Assembly (NCBI GenBank): GCA_035048495.1
Contig: CM068548.1
Coordinates: 9,599,464-9,663,463 of the forward strand
Length of the DNA: 64,000 nt
From: Euptelea pleiosperma
Lineage: Eukaryota > Streptophyta > Magnoliopsida > Ranunculales > Eupteleaceae
Direction of reading: 5' to 3'
The notes under the pieces: model-generated
The model's database searches: none
What the model was told of the DNA's origin: nothing
The model's input: the letters and a program-made list of their open reading frames with translations, nothing else
Part shown: positions 11,401 to 24,005 of the stretch, in pieces
Numbering within the stretch: position 1 is the stretch's first letter
Layout: each line of letters opens with the position of its first letter
Program-made: the position numbers and the translations under genes

Positions 11401-14400
11401 CAGAGATCATTCTCCACGAGATACATGCTGGGAGTGTAGCAACCATTTAAGGCTTGATCTTTTGCTCACAAAACACTTCGGCATGGGTACTTTTGTCTTT
11501 ATATGCAGAAGGACATGCTACAGTTCGTGAGACGTGAAAAATATCAGTAGCACACTCCAATTCACTAGCCACTTGAAGATCTCCATCCGCAAAGCAGCCC
11601 TTGGCCGTTTTGGGATTGGACATTGTGAGTCCTCTTCCAAAGTCTCCAGGAAACTAGAGGTTCCTTCTCATGGCTACTGATTATTGTAATAAATGGATAA
11701 AAAGAATTCCCTTGGCACATATTCACGAGATTGATGTCAGAAAGTTTATCTAGAAGAACATAGTCTACAGGTTTGGGATCTCAAGAGTTCTGATCTCAGA
11801 CAATGGGAAGAAGTTCGTCAGCCAGTTTATGAGAGACTTATGCTAGAGCCTTGGCATCATCCACTACTTGTCAGCTCCTTGATATCCACAAGTAAATGGC
11901 CAAGCTGAGCCTTCAAACAGAGTGATCTTAGATGACTCAAGAAAAGGTTGGATGAAGCAAACGACAAATGGGTAGATGTGCTCCCGAAGTGCTTTGTGCG
12001 CATAGGGCTACCCCAAGGAGGTCCACTGGAGAATTACCATTCTCATTGACGTAATGAACTGAACATGTTATTCCAACCAAGGTTGTTGGACCTACTACTC
12101 AAATCCGAGTTAGCCCTCACACCAGAAAATGAAGAAGCACTGAGCAGGGACTTTGATCTTTTGGATGAAAAGAGAGACATAGCTATCATTAGGCTCGCCT
12201 TTCTTTTTTTAAGAGGTCATTTGACAGGAGAGTCAGAAGGATAACCTTTAAGGTTTTAGATCATCGCTGTTGGAGAGAGTGATCACCAACAGAGTTTTGG
12301 AGCTCTAAAGCTTAGGGTGTTGGTTCTAGAACCTAGCGAAGACCTACGGGGTCGGGTCTTACGTGTTCTAATCATCATACTTAGTATGCTTAGAGGACAA
12401 TGGGGTGGGTTCTCATGTCTGTAACCTCTAACTCAGCTCCCTAGGAGAGGAGTTGGATTTGATCTTGGTGGGTAAGATCCCATGGACTTGACGCCAGATG
12501 AGGACTTGCTTGCAGTCTTGCAGAGGCCATGCCCCAAGATTTTGCCTTCAGGACATCGCTCATGAACTAGGCCCAAGGTGATTTACAATGGACCCAAAGA
12601 GATCAACTCTCATGGAAGTCCTCAAAAGCTACGTCCTAAGGAGGGGTCAGAGTGCATGTGTGCAAGTCACTATAAGCACACAGATCCCTGACTTGAACTT
12701 GTGGACCTTGGTTCAAAGTTAGCCAGATCAAACCTAGTGGCATAAAAAGGTTTGACCCTGCCTAATGAAGAGCGGAGATGCACTCTCAATGCCATCTTAG
12801 CTTGAAACTAAGGATGAGAATAGCTAAGGACTCAATTTACGAAGCATATTAGTCTACAGATACATATAATAGATCGTACCTCTTACCAAACAAACAAGTG
12901 GAGTGAGGTAGAGCTGTTGCATGAAATGTAGAGCTCTGGGATATTAGAGTATAGTAAGGTGCACGAGATGCACTGTATCTTTACCAAAGTTCATAAGTAT
13001 CAATTAAGATTAGATTTGATTTGATTAAGATTAGATTGGATTTGATTAAGATTAGATTAGATTTGATTAGGATTTCTTTCCTTAGCTTTATATAAGAGCT
13101 TTGAGTAGGTCAATGTAATCACACTGAAGTTATCAATTAATCTTAAACTTCTACATCGTAAACTTGGTGATTACATTGACCTACTCAAAGCTCTTATATA
13201 GAGCATTCAAGAGTCTAACAAAGGAAAGAAATCCTAATCAAATCTAATCTAATCTTAATCAGATCAAATATGATATTAATTGATACTTGTCAACTTTAGT
13301 AAAGATACGGTGCATCTCGTGCACCTTACTATACTCTAATATGGGCATCGTCTATAAGCTATAAGGAGTGGTCACATTTGCAGGTGATCTCTATCTTAGG
13401 AAGGTCCATGTATATAGAGAAGACCTTTTCTTCAAATAAATTTGGGGGCTACTGGGGATGATAGATAAACCTAAGTGTTAGGATGAGTCCTAAGCTTAGG
13501 TCAGAGAAAGATTTGAAGTCCCAAAAGAATTAAAATATTTCTCAATGTGGGAAGAGGTCAAGCTAGACGCTTCTCACGTCGAGGAACTTCTTTAGACTCT
13601 TTCTAGAGATGTGACTCAACCTCCCATACCATAGCATTGAGGAACTCCCGAAAGGTAGAGTCCTCTTACATTCACACAGGATCGAACATCCATAGAAGGG
13701 AGAGAAAGCTGCAAAAGTAGAATTCAACCTCAACTGATATAAGTCATTCATACTCAAACCTTGTCCGATAACAATACTATTATGAGACAAAGAAAAATGC
13801 CCTATCACCAAAAGAAAAGCCATTACCTAAGGCGTCAAACTACTGCCAAAAATCAAATTCCGCTCCATAGAGGGTAGAGAAGGGGCTTAACAACTTCAAA
13901 ACAAAATTAAACATTTGTAGTAGACAAAAGGTCCCTACAACTTGGACCTGCATGCTCTTTGCGTTCCCATGAATAGTCGTCGCTCCTCATCCATTATGGT
14001 CTGTCGGCTTCTGAATCCCTATAGAGAGTTCGAAATATGCATGGAGGCACAAGTTATAATCCACCAAGTATTAGGCGGAATATCAACAAGGAAGCACCTA
14101 AATCAAACTAGGACTAGATTGTTATCTCCCTTCTTCTAAACAGAAGTAACATTCCACCTTAACCTTGAACCCTATGCTTGTACCCTTTTAAAAATCCTTT
14201 TGCTCTTAGAATGCACAACAACATGAGCATAATCATGCTTAGTCCCCTTTAGTCTCCCCTCCATCACACTGAGTTACGATCCTGGTCATTATAATTAACC
14301 TTGAACATGTTGTAAGATGAAAGAAGCAACCTGACTCCCAGGTGGACCAGAAAATCGTCCGTCAAACCCATCCCTAGGTCATACGGGGAATAAATAAATG

Positions 14401-17400
14401 CGACATCCTCAAGATGTGTTTCCCTACACTATCATGTTCATCAAACAACATTGACAATAATTGCCACAATCGAGTAAATTGTAACTATTTTCTCGACCTA
14501 TAAACTATTTTTCAAACCTTATTCATCAATTTCGTAGCTATCTAGAAATCCATCACAAATCAATTTAGCACAGAAGCTCATATGATTTTTAGACTCAATA
14601 GGTTTCCTTTTTTCCATCTATAGTACATGGCCTTGACCATTTCAAAAGAGTCTGAGGTTGTATCCTCAGGTTTGTCCTCTATCAGGATAAAACAAAAGAA
14701 AGATACCCAAGTCAACTATCGTTGGATAACAAAGCATTTAAAATCGCACTAACGTAGGCAATAAATACAACCAGCAACATAATAATGGCCATATACTAAC
14801 AACGTAGTAATATTCCTTATCCGGTCTCAAGGTTAGTGTCGGATTCTCATATTTTTTACTTGTATCTATGGTCATTCTTATTCTGGCAAGACTATTGGTG
14901 CGTAATTGGATCCTTCCTTTGGGTTGAGAACCAACATCCAAGTGGTCTCTCACTCGACAAAGCAATGCCTACGTGACCAATCAGTCATGGACTTAACTCT
15001 TAACACAGCCTCACCTTTGGGTAAACAATTGGCCTTTAATTAACTAATTCAATACTATCCCGTTCACCCATCTGTATCAAAACATTGGCCTTCTTTGGGC
15101 CAACCAATCCCTAATATAGACAACAGTGCCTTAGTGACCTTAATGGAAAAATTAATTTCCAAAATTTGACTATCCACTATATATTTGGGAAACGATCACC
15201 TTTGGGCATACGGATAATCAAACACATAGTAAATCCCCAAAAGATCATGTTATTGGCTCAACTCGACCCTAGAGCAAGTCAACGTGTTTCCACCTATTTT
15301 ATAATGCTAGTTCTACAAGTCTTTTAGATCATTAAGCATATGGTACAACAAGGGGTTAGATACAAAAATATATTTTTTAAATATTATGATCATGCCAATG
15401 CGAGTAAACGAACATTATTAAAATAATTTTGATCTTCGTATGTGTTTCACTCACATGGGATTGACCCATAAAAGCCAAAAAATATTCTTATTCTAAGGTT
15501 AACGATGAATCTGACATCAGATTTGGGCAATACAAAATGCGTAAGAAAGTTGACGAAATTATCTATTCAAAGGTATATAATATGATATAGCTTTGTGAAG
15601 ATTGCAACTCTCTTTTTTACGTTTTATTGACCCTAGGCTCATCCTATGATCCCAAAACCAAAATTTCACCAATAAATCCCTAAAATAAATTATCTGTATT
15701 TTTCAAGGAAACCTTAGGTGTAAGTGTAACCCAAATTAACAAAAATCATCAAGATAATTGGCACAATTTATTAGGGAAATTTTAAACAATCCTAGCATGA
15801 CAACTCTCTCCCAAAATTCCACACAACATGATTGTAATCTATAAACCATGCTATTATGTAGAGAAAAGAGTCAAAGCTCTGATACAAAGTGTAAGGCATG
15901 AACAATAGTGCATAATAAATCATGCTCACAAAGGATCGTTCTCTTTCATAATAACATAACAATAATCAAATTAAAAATATTGCATACCTGTATTCATGTT
16001 TTCTGGTGATTTGTTGTTGATTTTGGGGTGAACATCTAGAGTAGAGCACCTAAATTTAGAGAAGAGGGAGCTAGGAGGGAGTCTTCACCTTTTCTGAAAC
16101 CCTAATCTCAATAGGGCTTTTTCTATAGGGCTGAAAAGTGTGGGACTCCCCCCCCTTAATTGTGCCTATATGGTGTCTCTCAATCTCCCTCTCATCAAAG
16201 GAAGGAGAGACAATGAGGCTGCACTTCAATTAGAAAGTTGTAGTTTCCCTACAACTCTTACTTTCTATTTTCTTGTTTAAACCCAATTAAGTTAAAACTA
16301 ACCTAGTTTTTTTAGTAAATCCTGGATTAAGTATGTGGGCCACACAAGAAATATTACAGAAACGATATGTGCATGAGAGCAAGTTACGTTATATGGAAAG
16401 GACACAATATTCATATGCTTTGGGGCCTGCCAAGGGAAGGAGAAAAAAAGAATTTCACATTAATGACAATCCAAATGGCGGTTTAGGAAAAAGGCATTTT
16501 CAAAAAGGTCTTTTTATAAGTCTTTTTTGAAAATATAATATATTTTGGAAAATGGCAACCCAAGTAGGCCCTTACACTTTGTTGTATTCTTGCCTTGCTA
16601 TAATCTCGTCACTCATGACATGAGAGAAGTGCTACTTGTAATGTGATCGCAGGTAGATGTATTGGTTACAACAGCTGGCGGTATAGAAGAGGACCTTATA
16701 AAATGTCTTGCACCCACTTATAAAGGTGACTTTTCTCTACCTGGAGCTTATTTACGTTCGAAAGGATTGAATCGGATTGGTAACTTGTTGGTGCCTAATG
16801 ACAACTACTGTAAATTTGAGGATTGGATCATTCCAATTTTTGACCAGATGCTGGAAGAGCAGTCTGCAGAGGTATTCCTTGTATATCCTTTCTACCATTA
16901 TACTATCCATAATTAGCAATGCTTGGTCTATTGTGAACATCATCCTTCTTTCCCTTTTGTTGCTCTAATCAGTTTGATAGTTGGCCCTTTCTAATGTTAT
17001 TTTTTCCCTTCACATATATAATCATGTCTCTATCGTTGGGACAAGGCTTATGATGATGATGATGATATACAATCATGTCTGGAAGCCCTCACCTGGATAC
17101 TTGACTTTGTTTTGGATCCTAGGAAGTCCTAGTTATGACTGGGATGGAAGTGGGCGTGGTCTGAAATGTGTAGAATCAGCCAATATCTGATATATAGCGT
17201 AAATAGTTCATCATGCCTATTACATTACATATGTCACAATTGTTGTAATGTATAATGCCTTGTTCAAACGTCTTCTGTAGAGATGAGAACAACTCTACAA
17301 ACTCTGCTGAGTCATGCCATGACTTTCTGTTGTCTTACTTGGATTTTACTCAAGTTTAGACCATGATCATTGATACAAAATATTATGTTTTGTTCATGCA

Positions 17401-20256
17401 TACGTGGATACTTGTAAGAATTCCTCAAGAAACCACAAGAAGGAACAAGGATTTTTTCCCTAACCAAATACTGTGTTTTTGTTCTGTACTGCTCATCTTT
17501 GTACTAATCTGACTGTTTTGCAACAACATGGTTTTTTCCTTCTTTGTACAGAATGTACTTTGGACACCATCAAAGGTCATTGCCCGCCTAGGGAAAGAAA
17601 TAAATAATCCAGGTTCATATCTTTACTGGGCTTACCAGGTAAATGTTCAACCAAGGCAGCAAGTAAGATTAAAAGTTTTCACTTTTCAGACACAAGCCTA
17701 CACTGTCGTCATGGTAGCATATCAAGTGATCATCCTTATTGTCATCATTGTTGTTGTCCTACTTGTCATCTCTCCTTCTTTTGTTGGTACTAGTGATTTC
17801 AACTATGTTTTGTTTCTTTATGGTTTGCATTTATTAGCATTTATATTGATTGTTGTGGAAATAAGTAGATTTGGATACTTAAATGGGGAAGCAGATTTTA
17901 GAGGAAAGAAAATTTTAAATATAGCTGTGAGTCTTTTTGGACAAAAATGAATAACTACTTGTATGTTGCAAAACTGCAAGACTCGATTAAATGTTATAAA
18001 TGCAATCACATATTTTCAAATCTAATTGGTGAGGGAAAATCTAAAATGATGGTAATTGGGTGTTTATGGTAATAAAATGGGGTTGCAAATCTGAAATCAG
18101 GGATGGTAAATTTGGTGAACAAATGGTGTGAATGGGGTAACAATGAAGTCAGAGATCATGTAATATCTCTAACTTGCCAAATAATATGATTCAAATACAA
18201 ACCATTATTGGCTAGAGCCATGAGACCACAAAGTACCTCGTTGTACAAATTATACTATTTAAAGCAGGAGTAAATGATGGAAAGTTACGGTGGGCAATGG
18301 ACTCATCAATGGCAAATTTTTTATTTTTTATTTTTATTATTGTAAAAATGAGATAATGGAGGCGCTCTGAAGCAAACAACTTGTATTTATAGAATCCGGG
18401 GATAGTCTGATTCTGGGGAGGATTAGACTCTCTGCAGGAAGCTTTCCATTACTGGCGCCAACCCGGTTCAAGGAAAGTTTCCACTTATAAGTCCAATTCT
18501 GAAGGAAGCTTTTTATTTCAGGTATTAATCCAGTTTTTAGAGAAATTTTCCTAGTTTGTACCTAATTGTGATTGGAGAATCTAGGGCTTCAACTCGGGCG
18601 GGTTGGGGGTCAACCCGTGCCCAACCCGACCTTTACAACATACAGCCCGAGTCCAAGCCCATGGTGAGTGAGAGACTGTTACTGGAATTAGACAGCCAGG
18701 CCAGAGAGGTGTGCGATGACGGAGATGTCTTTGTAAGGGTGGCTTCTTCTTCACTTCACCCCGAAGAAAATATATTTTGAGAGAGAGAGAGAGAGAGGGT
18801 TTGGGAGAGCCCGAGCCCAACTCGAGTTTCGTTTGGGTTCAGAAAATTAGGCCCGAGTCCGAGTACTGTAGAACTCAGTCCAAGCCCGACCCAAAGTTGG
18901 GTTGAGCCCGTCGGGCTAGGGTTGGGCCCACCCAAGTTGCAGCCCTAGGAGAATCTGTCTTCCCAAAGAAGTAGGTTTCTTCGCTGCGACAAATTTGCTG
19001 AAATTCCTGTCAATTAGTGAGATGCCTGTAGCTGGCACAAAACCTTCAGGGTATTAGAAATAAATAGGAATTAAAATACCATATTAATTGAGTCCATGTT
19101 GAGGGTCGGTACAATAGGTTGGCAGGTCATGTGCCACTAGGTCAGCGGGACCTCTGGTCACATGCCTGATCATTAAAGTATGGTGACATTTGTACGGCTG
19201 AGATTAGCTGGTTATGTATGGTATCCATAGTTTGCATTTAAAACACCTCATCTAATATTTTTGAATGGCTCATGAGAAATAATGTATGGAGCTCTTTAAG
19301 TAAACCTGCAATGCAATAGTATAGACAACTAGAAAGATGTATGTGTTCTGCATGCCTGGGCATGCTTACCTGTTTACTCAATTGTATTACGTCAATGCTA
19401 ATATTCCTTGTGGGTACTTTTCCAGAATGGTATTCCAGTCTTCTGCCCAGGCTTAACAGATGGTTCATTGGGGGACATGTTATACTTCCATTCCTTCCGC
19501 AATCCTGGTTTAGTTATTGACATTGTACAAGGTAAGCTTTACTAGTAGTCTTTGATGTTGCCTAATGCCAATATTTAGTAGCTTGGGAAATGAATCCTAC
19601 ACTGGTTAGCTCTTTGAACAGATATAAGGGCCATGAATGGGGAAGCCGTCCATGCAAGTCCTAGCAAAACCGGCATGATTATTCTTGGAGGTGGGCTGCC
19701 CAAGCATCACATTTGCAATGCCAATATGATGCGTAACGGTGCAGATTATTGTGTTTTCATCAACACAGCTCAAGAGTTTGATGGGAGTGATTCTGGAGCT
19801 CGTCCAGACGAGGCTGTTTCATGGGGTAAAATACGAGGATCTGCGAAGACTGTTAAAGTATACTTTTTCACCCTCATCTTTTCATTACATAAATCGTCAT
19901 AGTTGCTTTCCATCTCTTCTCTTGGCACGTGTGTGTGTGTGTGTGGGCATATGCTTGTGCATAGCGAACCTATTAGGTTAGGACTCGTAGTACTGTTCTT
20001 TGTTTTAGAACTGGTTGAAATGCTCTCACCCACTCTAGGGGATGTCAAAGATCTTCCCCTACTGCACTTCTGCCTTTTCATATTTCAATTGTTTGCCAAA
20101 GTTTTGATTAATGAAGTGTTTTGATTCTCATTGTCATTTCCTTTTTTGACTGGTCTTGAGCAGGTACATTGTGATGCAACTATTGCTTTCCCCTTACTGG
20201 TTGCAGAAACATTTGCTAAGAAGGCAAAGAATACCATAATAGACTCTGGGGCCTAA
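8431..20256 (+). CDS. DHS: deoxyhypusine synthase, complete, 7 exons
   Basis: NAD-dependent transfer of the 4-aminobutyl group of spermidine to one lysine of eIF5A, the first step of hypusine formation in the cytosol. Exons: 8431-8646, 8764-8931, 16653-16871, 17552-17638, 19426-19531, 19622-19857 and 20164-20256, giving 374 aa. All junctions are phase 0 except the one splitting Asp266. Conserved segments: [54 protein letters not shown] and [20 protein letters not shown]. Lys335 in SWGKI corresponds to the catalytic lysine of the human enzyme (Lys329). Length and motifs match plant DHS from end to end. ATG 8431 gives the expected N-terminus; an in-frame ATG about 100 nt upstream (8332) would add a poorly conserved leader. 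The intron after exon 2 is 7.7 kb because of transposon insertion. Confidence 0.96.
9327..9470 (+). repeat. direct repeat, left copy (candidate LTR portion)
   Basis: Shares GGCTGCACTT, TTAGAAAGTTGTAGTTT, ACTTTCTATTTT and CCCAATTAAGTTAAA, in the same order and orientation, with 16200-16310. The two lie 6.9 kb apart and enclose gypsy pol remains, so they may be fragments of the two LTRs. They are short and diverged. Confidence 0.45.
10830..12260 (+). mobile_element. decayed Ty3/gypsy pol (RNase H to integrase)
   Basis: Translation across several frames gives an RNase H-like stretch ([20 protein letters not shown], then VYSDS) at about 10870-11100. After it come integrase-like pieces, including [15 protein letters not shown] at about 11790-11840 and [17 protein letters not shown] at about 11940-11990. 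Stops and frameshifts are frequent. The order matches a plus-strand gypsy pol. No gag, protease or intact RT was recognised. Confidence 0.75.
12941..13342. repeat. 402-bp inverted repeat (182/176-bp arms, 44-bp loop)
   Basis: The left arm 12941-13122 runs from ATATTAGAGTATAGTAAGG to TCAATGTAATCAC. It is repeated as its reverse complement at 13167-13342 with few mismatches. The left arm also holds three short GATTAAGATTAGATTTGATT-like units. It could be a MITE, or head-to-head LTR pieces of the surrounding gypsy element. Transcribed with the intron, it would fold into a long hairpin. Confidence 0.8.
16200..16310 (+). repeat. direct repeat, right copy (candidate LTR portion)
   Basis: Counterpart of 9327-9470 in the same orientation. 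It lies just upstream of the acceptor of DHS exon 3. Confidence 0.45.
18582..18947. mobile_element. hAT-type MITE in DHS intron 4
   Basis: A 366-bp element with exact 8-bp flanking duplications GGAGAATC (18574-18581 and 18948-18955). Terminal inverted repeats are TAGGGCTTCAACTCGGGCGG at the left and the complement of GGGCCCACCCAAGTTGCAGC...CTA at the right. The TAGGG ends and 8-bp duplication fit the hAT superfamily. It is rich in CCCGAGCCC/CCCAACCCGA blocks and has a GA microsatellite at 18778-18797. No transposase. Confidence 0.88.
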
Positions 20257-20739
20257 TTTGAAGGTCACTGAGGCCAGATTCATTTTCTAATAGCCAAAAC
20301 TAATTCTTAAGTTCCTAAAAGGTTAATGTTCTTATTCAGCTCTGTAATCGCCTCAAATTTGTGAGGTGAGATATATATTTACCAGTTTATTTGGTGGGAG
20401 ATAGTAATACTGGTGGTTCATGTGGATGGACCTGGCATGGTGCGTGGATGAATGAATCGCATCATGATCTGTATACAACTGCAGAGAAGTCTGTAACAAG
20501 TAACAACTAGGATTGATGGGATTGGCAGCCATAACTTTGCAGATCTCAATATGGACTCAACAATAGAGGGAATGTTGAAATGGATTTTTGGATTATTACA
20601 TTAATTTGCTTATATTTATGTAATATGTAGAACAGAGAAGACAGAAAAGGGTGTAATTATATGTGAAGTTTTATTATTTGGCTTTGTCTTATATAGTGAA
20701 TTTCATATTAGTATATCCCTTCTTGATTTTTTTCTTGTG
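20257..20739. other. DHS 3' flank
   Basis: Sequence after the DHS stop codon, presumably including the 3' UTR. No coding potential or repeat was recognised before the MITE at 20748. Confidence 0.5.
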
Positions 20740-20747
20740 GTTTCTGC

Positions 20748-21030
20748 CAAGGTTTAAAGGAGGCCGTTTTAACGGTATAACGGACTGGGGCGTTACGATT
20801 AAAACGGCTGTTAAAATGGATTGTAACGGATGGGCAAAACTGAAAAATTTAACGGAAAAAATGGCGTTGAAAGTCAAATTTTGAGAAAAAAATAACGGAA
20901 TTTAAAGGAAAAATAACGGATTTTAACAGAAGTAATGGCCGTTAATTTTTAAGCGTCAAACCATTTTTTATCATAACGGGCTTGGGGTGTTACTGTTAAA
21001 ATCATTTCAACGGCATTATTTTAAACCATG
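20748..21030. mobile_element. palindromic AACGG-rich hAT-type MITE, copy 2
   Basis: A 283-bp element beginning CAAGGTTTAAAGG and ending TTTTAAACCATG. It is flanked by exact 8-bp duplications GTTTCTGC (20740-20747 and 21031-21038). The internal AACGG tracts and GGGGCGTTAC block match the other copies. Confidence 0.9.
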
Positions 21031-21119
21031 GTTTCTGCTGTTCTATCTCCAGGTACATGACCAGTTGTGTGAGTTTTACTTTTTTTTACCGAGTATGAAC
21101 TCAACCCATAAAAGTTAAC

Positions 21120-21330
21120 TTAAATTGGGTTTACTGAAGACATGGTTCAAAGTTTTAGTTGAAACCAAATGTTTCATCTGTTTCGTTTCGGTTTCGCTAT
21201 ATGACGAAGTTACGTATGTTTCGGTTGGTTTCGTCTAAAACCGAATGATACTTCATCTTATGTGTAAATTTGCACTAATAATTCATTTTGTTTTGGTTTC
21301 ACGAAATGAAGAAAGGTGTAATGGAGCAAA
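21120..21330. repeat. TTTCG/GAAAC-rich dispersed repeat
   Basis: A stretch dense in TTTCGGTTTCG-like words, resembling the insertion at 51254-51535. The boundaries are approximate. The rest of 21040-21710 shows no gene. Confidence 0.4.
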
Positions 21331-21712
21331 GGTGTAATTGTTCCAATCCTGACCCTCTTTTCAACTCCTAGTCTTTCAAAGCTCGTTCTCTCGACGAGCT
21401 CTGCCCTTGTAACGTCCATTCCAGGCCAGCAAAGGTTTGTCTGTGACCAGAAACTGACGATGTTGAATTTTGAAATCGGCGCGCTAGCGTTCTTAAACAC
21501 ATCGAAGATCTTCCTTTCATGTCGGAAGGAGCGATCTTGCCGATAAAGGGAACGATCGAGCTCTTGAAGTGAATGAGATCTCCATGTAGAAGTCTCACAT
21601 TCTGCGAAGAACAGCGACAAGACGAGGGAGTCTCACATTGTGGCAAAATCAAAGGATTCTTTTGAGAACTGTATAATGAAGGGTCATTCTACGGGCGCCT
21701 ATGTCTTTCGGC

Positions 21713-22073
21713 CATGGTTTTAAAAATGGCCGTTTAAACGGTAACGCCCCAAGCCCGTTTCCGTTAAAACCGTTTAAACACGTTTTATCGGTTTTAAAAA
21801 AAAAGGCCATTTTTTTGTTTTAACGGCCGTTTAATTCTGAAAATCTGTTTAATTTCCGTTAAATTCTATTTTTTTTTATTTTCAAATTTCAAAATTTGAA
21901 TTTCAGTGCCATTTTTTCCGTTGAAATCGTTAAAACCCGTTAAAATCCGTTAAATTCCATTTTTTCCCGTTTTTTTTCCATTTTTTCCCCTGGCCGTTTC
22001 AATCCGTTTAAACGGTTTAAAAAGTAACGCCCCCAGTCCGTTTAACAGTTAAAACGGCCTCCTTTAAACCTTG
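21713..22073. mobile_element. palindromic AACGG-rich MITE, copy 3
   Basis: A 361-bp element with ends CATGGTTTTAAAAATGG and CCTCCTTTAAACCTTG. It belongs to the CCGTTTAAACGG variant and has a TTCAAATTTCAAAATTTGAA centre. I found no flanking duplication, so it may be old or rearranged. Confidence 0.8.
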
Positions 22074-22224
22074 GGTCAAACAACTGTCATTTTTTATTTT
22101 TTATTTTTGAGGTCATTTAATTATTCAACTAAACCTAAATAATGGTTAAATTTAACCCCTGAAAATAACGGCTGTTAGAAAGTTAAATACAACATAACGT
22201 TTTTTAGTGTTAAAAAAAATGAAA

Positions 22225-22280
22225 TAACATGACACGGTTGGAGTGTTACCGTTATAACTGGAATTAATGTTGTTTAAAAT
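22225..22280. mobile_element. small fragment of the AACGG-rich MITE family
   Basis: Contains ACACGGTTGGAGTGTTACCG and TTATAACTGG, then TGTTTAAAATC. It is a short relic of the family end. Confidence 0.4.
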
Positions 22281-22394
22281 CTTCTCCCGTGTCGGTGTCA
22301 GTGGAGATCGGAGAAATGTTTCAGGTGTTAATTACCGCATCTAACTCGCCAGTGGGTTGGTATCAGGTTGTTGGCCTAATAAAATTGCAGTACG

Positions 22395-22680
22395 AACTGA
22401 TGGTCAGTGAAGCAGATGACCACCGACAATATGAGCCACGTGGCACATTTTTAGACGACACTGATCGTATGGATGTTTGGCCAATCCCTAGCCAAAGACT
22501 CAACCTGATTAGTGATTTCTAAGTGTTAGATTGGAATCACTTTCATGGGTTGATTTTATCCGTGGGAATTTAAGCATCATTGACGAAACATCCATACAAT
22601 CAGCATCCTCTAAGAATATGCCATGTGGCTCATATTGGGGACGGTCAGTAAAGTGATCTTCATGATTCATGCGGTGAGAA
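22395..22680. mobile_element. Mutator-like MITE (GAGTAAAAC family), degraded copy
   Basis: Arms contain GAGCCACGTGGCACA..., GTATGGATGTTTGGCCAATC and CTGATTAGTGATTTCTAAG. They are mirrored at the right end by CATCCATACAATCAGC and CATGTGGCTCATATT. The terminal GAGTAAAAC is not preserved. Relatedness is judged from the intact copy at 28722-29081. Confidence 0.65.
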
Positions 22681-22734
22681 TCTTAACGAAGAGTGCTTGG
22701 CTGTATTTTTTTTGCATGAAACACTTTCAAAATA

Positions 22735-23020
22735 TATCTTCTTAAACACGGCTGTTATTTTCGTTATGACAGCCGTTATTTTGTATTATTTTTCCGTTAT
22801 AACGAAAATAACGACCACTATTTTCTGAAAAGAATTTGTTAAAAACGTCAGTTATTTTCCATTATAAATTTTAATGAAAATTTGAATTTCAAAATTTGAA
22901 TTTTATCACCGTTATTTTCACTTTTTTTTCCCTTGCGTTACTTGTTATAACGGAAAAAAATGGAAACCCCCCCAGTCCGTTATACCGTTATAACAGCCCC
23001 TTTTCAACCACTCTCGAAAC
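22735..23020. mobile_element. palindromic AACGG-rich MITE, copy 4 (degraded)
   Basis: Contains CCGTTATAACGAAAATAACG, a TTTGAATTTCAAAATTTGAA centre, and CCAGTCCGTTATACCGTTAT close to the right end. The end sequences are eroded. Confidence 0.7.
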
Positions 23021-23039
23021 GCTCGCGAAACGGCCAAGA

Positions 23040-23170
23040 AATCACTAATCATGTTGATTTTTGATTAATTTGCAAGTCCACATAGGGATTGGTTCAACAT
23101 TCATACGGTCAGCGTCCTCTAAAAATATACCACGTGGCTCATATTGTGAGCTGTCATCAGCCTTGATGAC
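23040..23170. mobile_element. half copy of the GAGTAAAAC-family MITE
   Basis: Right-arm sequence only: AAATCACTAATCATGTTGAT, CATACGGTCAGCGTCC and CCACGTGGCTCATATTGTG. Confidence 0.5.
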
Positions 23171-23652
23171 AGTCCGCCGTCATCAAAGTTTTAATGGATG
23201 TAAATGTAGGAGTGTTATGTTAACGTCAGAGAGTGGTTGAGTTGTACTACGCATGAGGCTCCGTCGTCTCTTGAAATACAAACCCTTCTCTCTCACAAAC
23301 TCACCAACAAATAACAATAGAACGAGTGGAGCAATATCATCACGCAAGCAAGGAAGCAAGCTTTGAGGTATGTTTAGCTCTCTCGCAGTGTGTTAGCGTC
23401 ATCCCTAGATTTTGAGAGAAAAATTCGCTGCTCCCTGGAACATGAAATATTCTCCTCGAAGGATAGTCCTTTTCGTTACTAGTTCCGAGCCCAACGTAAG
23501 GTTGAGCCCTTTCAAGTTGTAGTCCTATAAGGTTGGATTGTCAAACATGGGATGATTTCAAATCCAATATCTTCCAATTGGGGACAGAATTCTTCCAATC
23601 ATGTTGCTCCCTAAAACTAATTAACCACACCAACATTTCCCTTATGACTAAG

Positions 23653-23722
23653 GAGTAAAACTTATGTCACAACGCACAATACGAGCCATGTGGCACACTC
23701 TTAGTGGACGCCGACCGTATTT
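23653..23722. mobile_element. solo terminal repeat of the GAGTAAAAC-family MITE
   Basis: Begins GAGTAAAACTTATGTCACAA and continues through CGCACAATACGAGCCATGTG to GACCGTAT. Only the left terminal inverted repeat is present. Confidence 0.55.
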
Positions 23723-23764
23723 GATGAATCCAACTTATTCTAAAAGATGCATGTTACATAGTTA

Positions 23765-24005
23765 GCAATTCGGATTGCGGCGAAAAATACGGTGCAGAAA
23801 ATGCTCGAGTATATATAATTCGGATTTGTCATTTAAAAAATGCGTTAAAAAGTTCAGTAAAAAAAATTTAAAAATAAAATAAATGTAATTTTTTTTTTAA
23901 ATATTGATAATTTTTTTATCATGTTCAAAACTAAATAATCTGGAAATAATTCGGAAAAGTTCGAGAATAATTCGACCATGTTAAAAAAAATGTGCGAATT
24001 TTCCA
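23765..24005. repeat. AT-rich ATTCGG-type dispersed repeat upstream of the methyltransferase gene
   Basis: Shares TCATGTTCAAAACTAAATAA and GGAAATAATTCGGAAAAGTT with 7428-7490. It ends about 80 bp before the CCoAOMT-like start codon and so occupies its proximal promoter. Confidence 0.55.

Larger units (their letters stand above)
8932..16652 (+). other. 7.7-kb second intron of DHS, transposon-filled
   Basis: Donor GTGAGT at 8932 and acceptor CAG at 16650-16652. The contents are direct repeats at 9327-9470 and 16200-16310, a decayed gypsy pol at 10830-12260, and a long inverted repeat at 12941-13342. The stretches 12260-12940, 13343-16200 and 16310-16650 hold no coding sequence I recognise. Confidence 0.85.

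Noticed and set aside
17528..17950. 140-aa hydrophobic open frame overlapping DHS exon 4
   Set aside because: Only 17552-17638 is DHS coding; the rest is intron read-through with T-rich, membrane-like composition and a clear donor at 17639.
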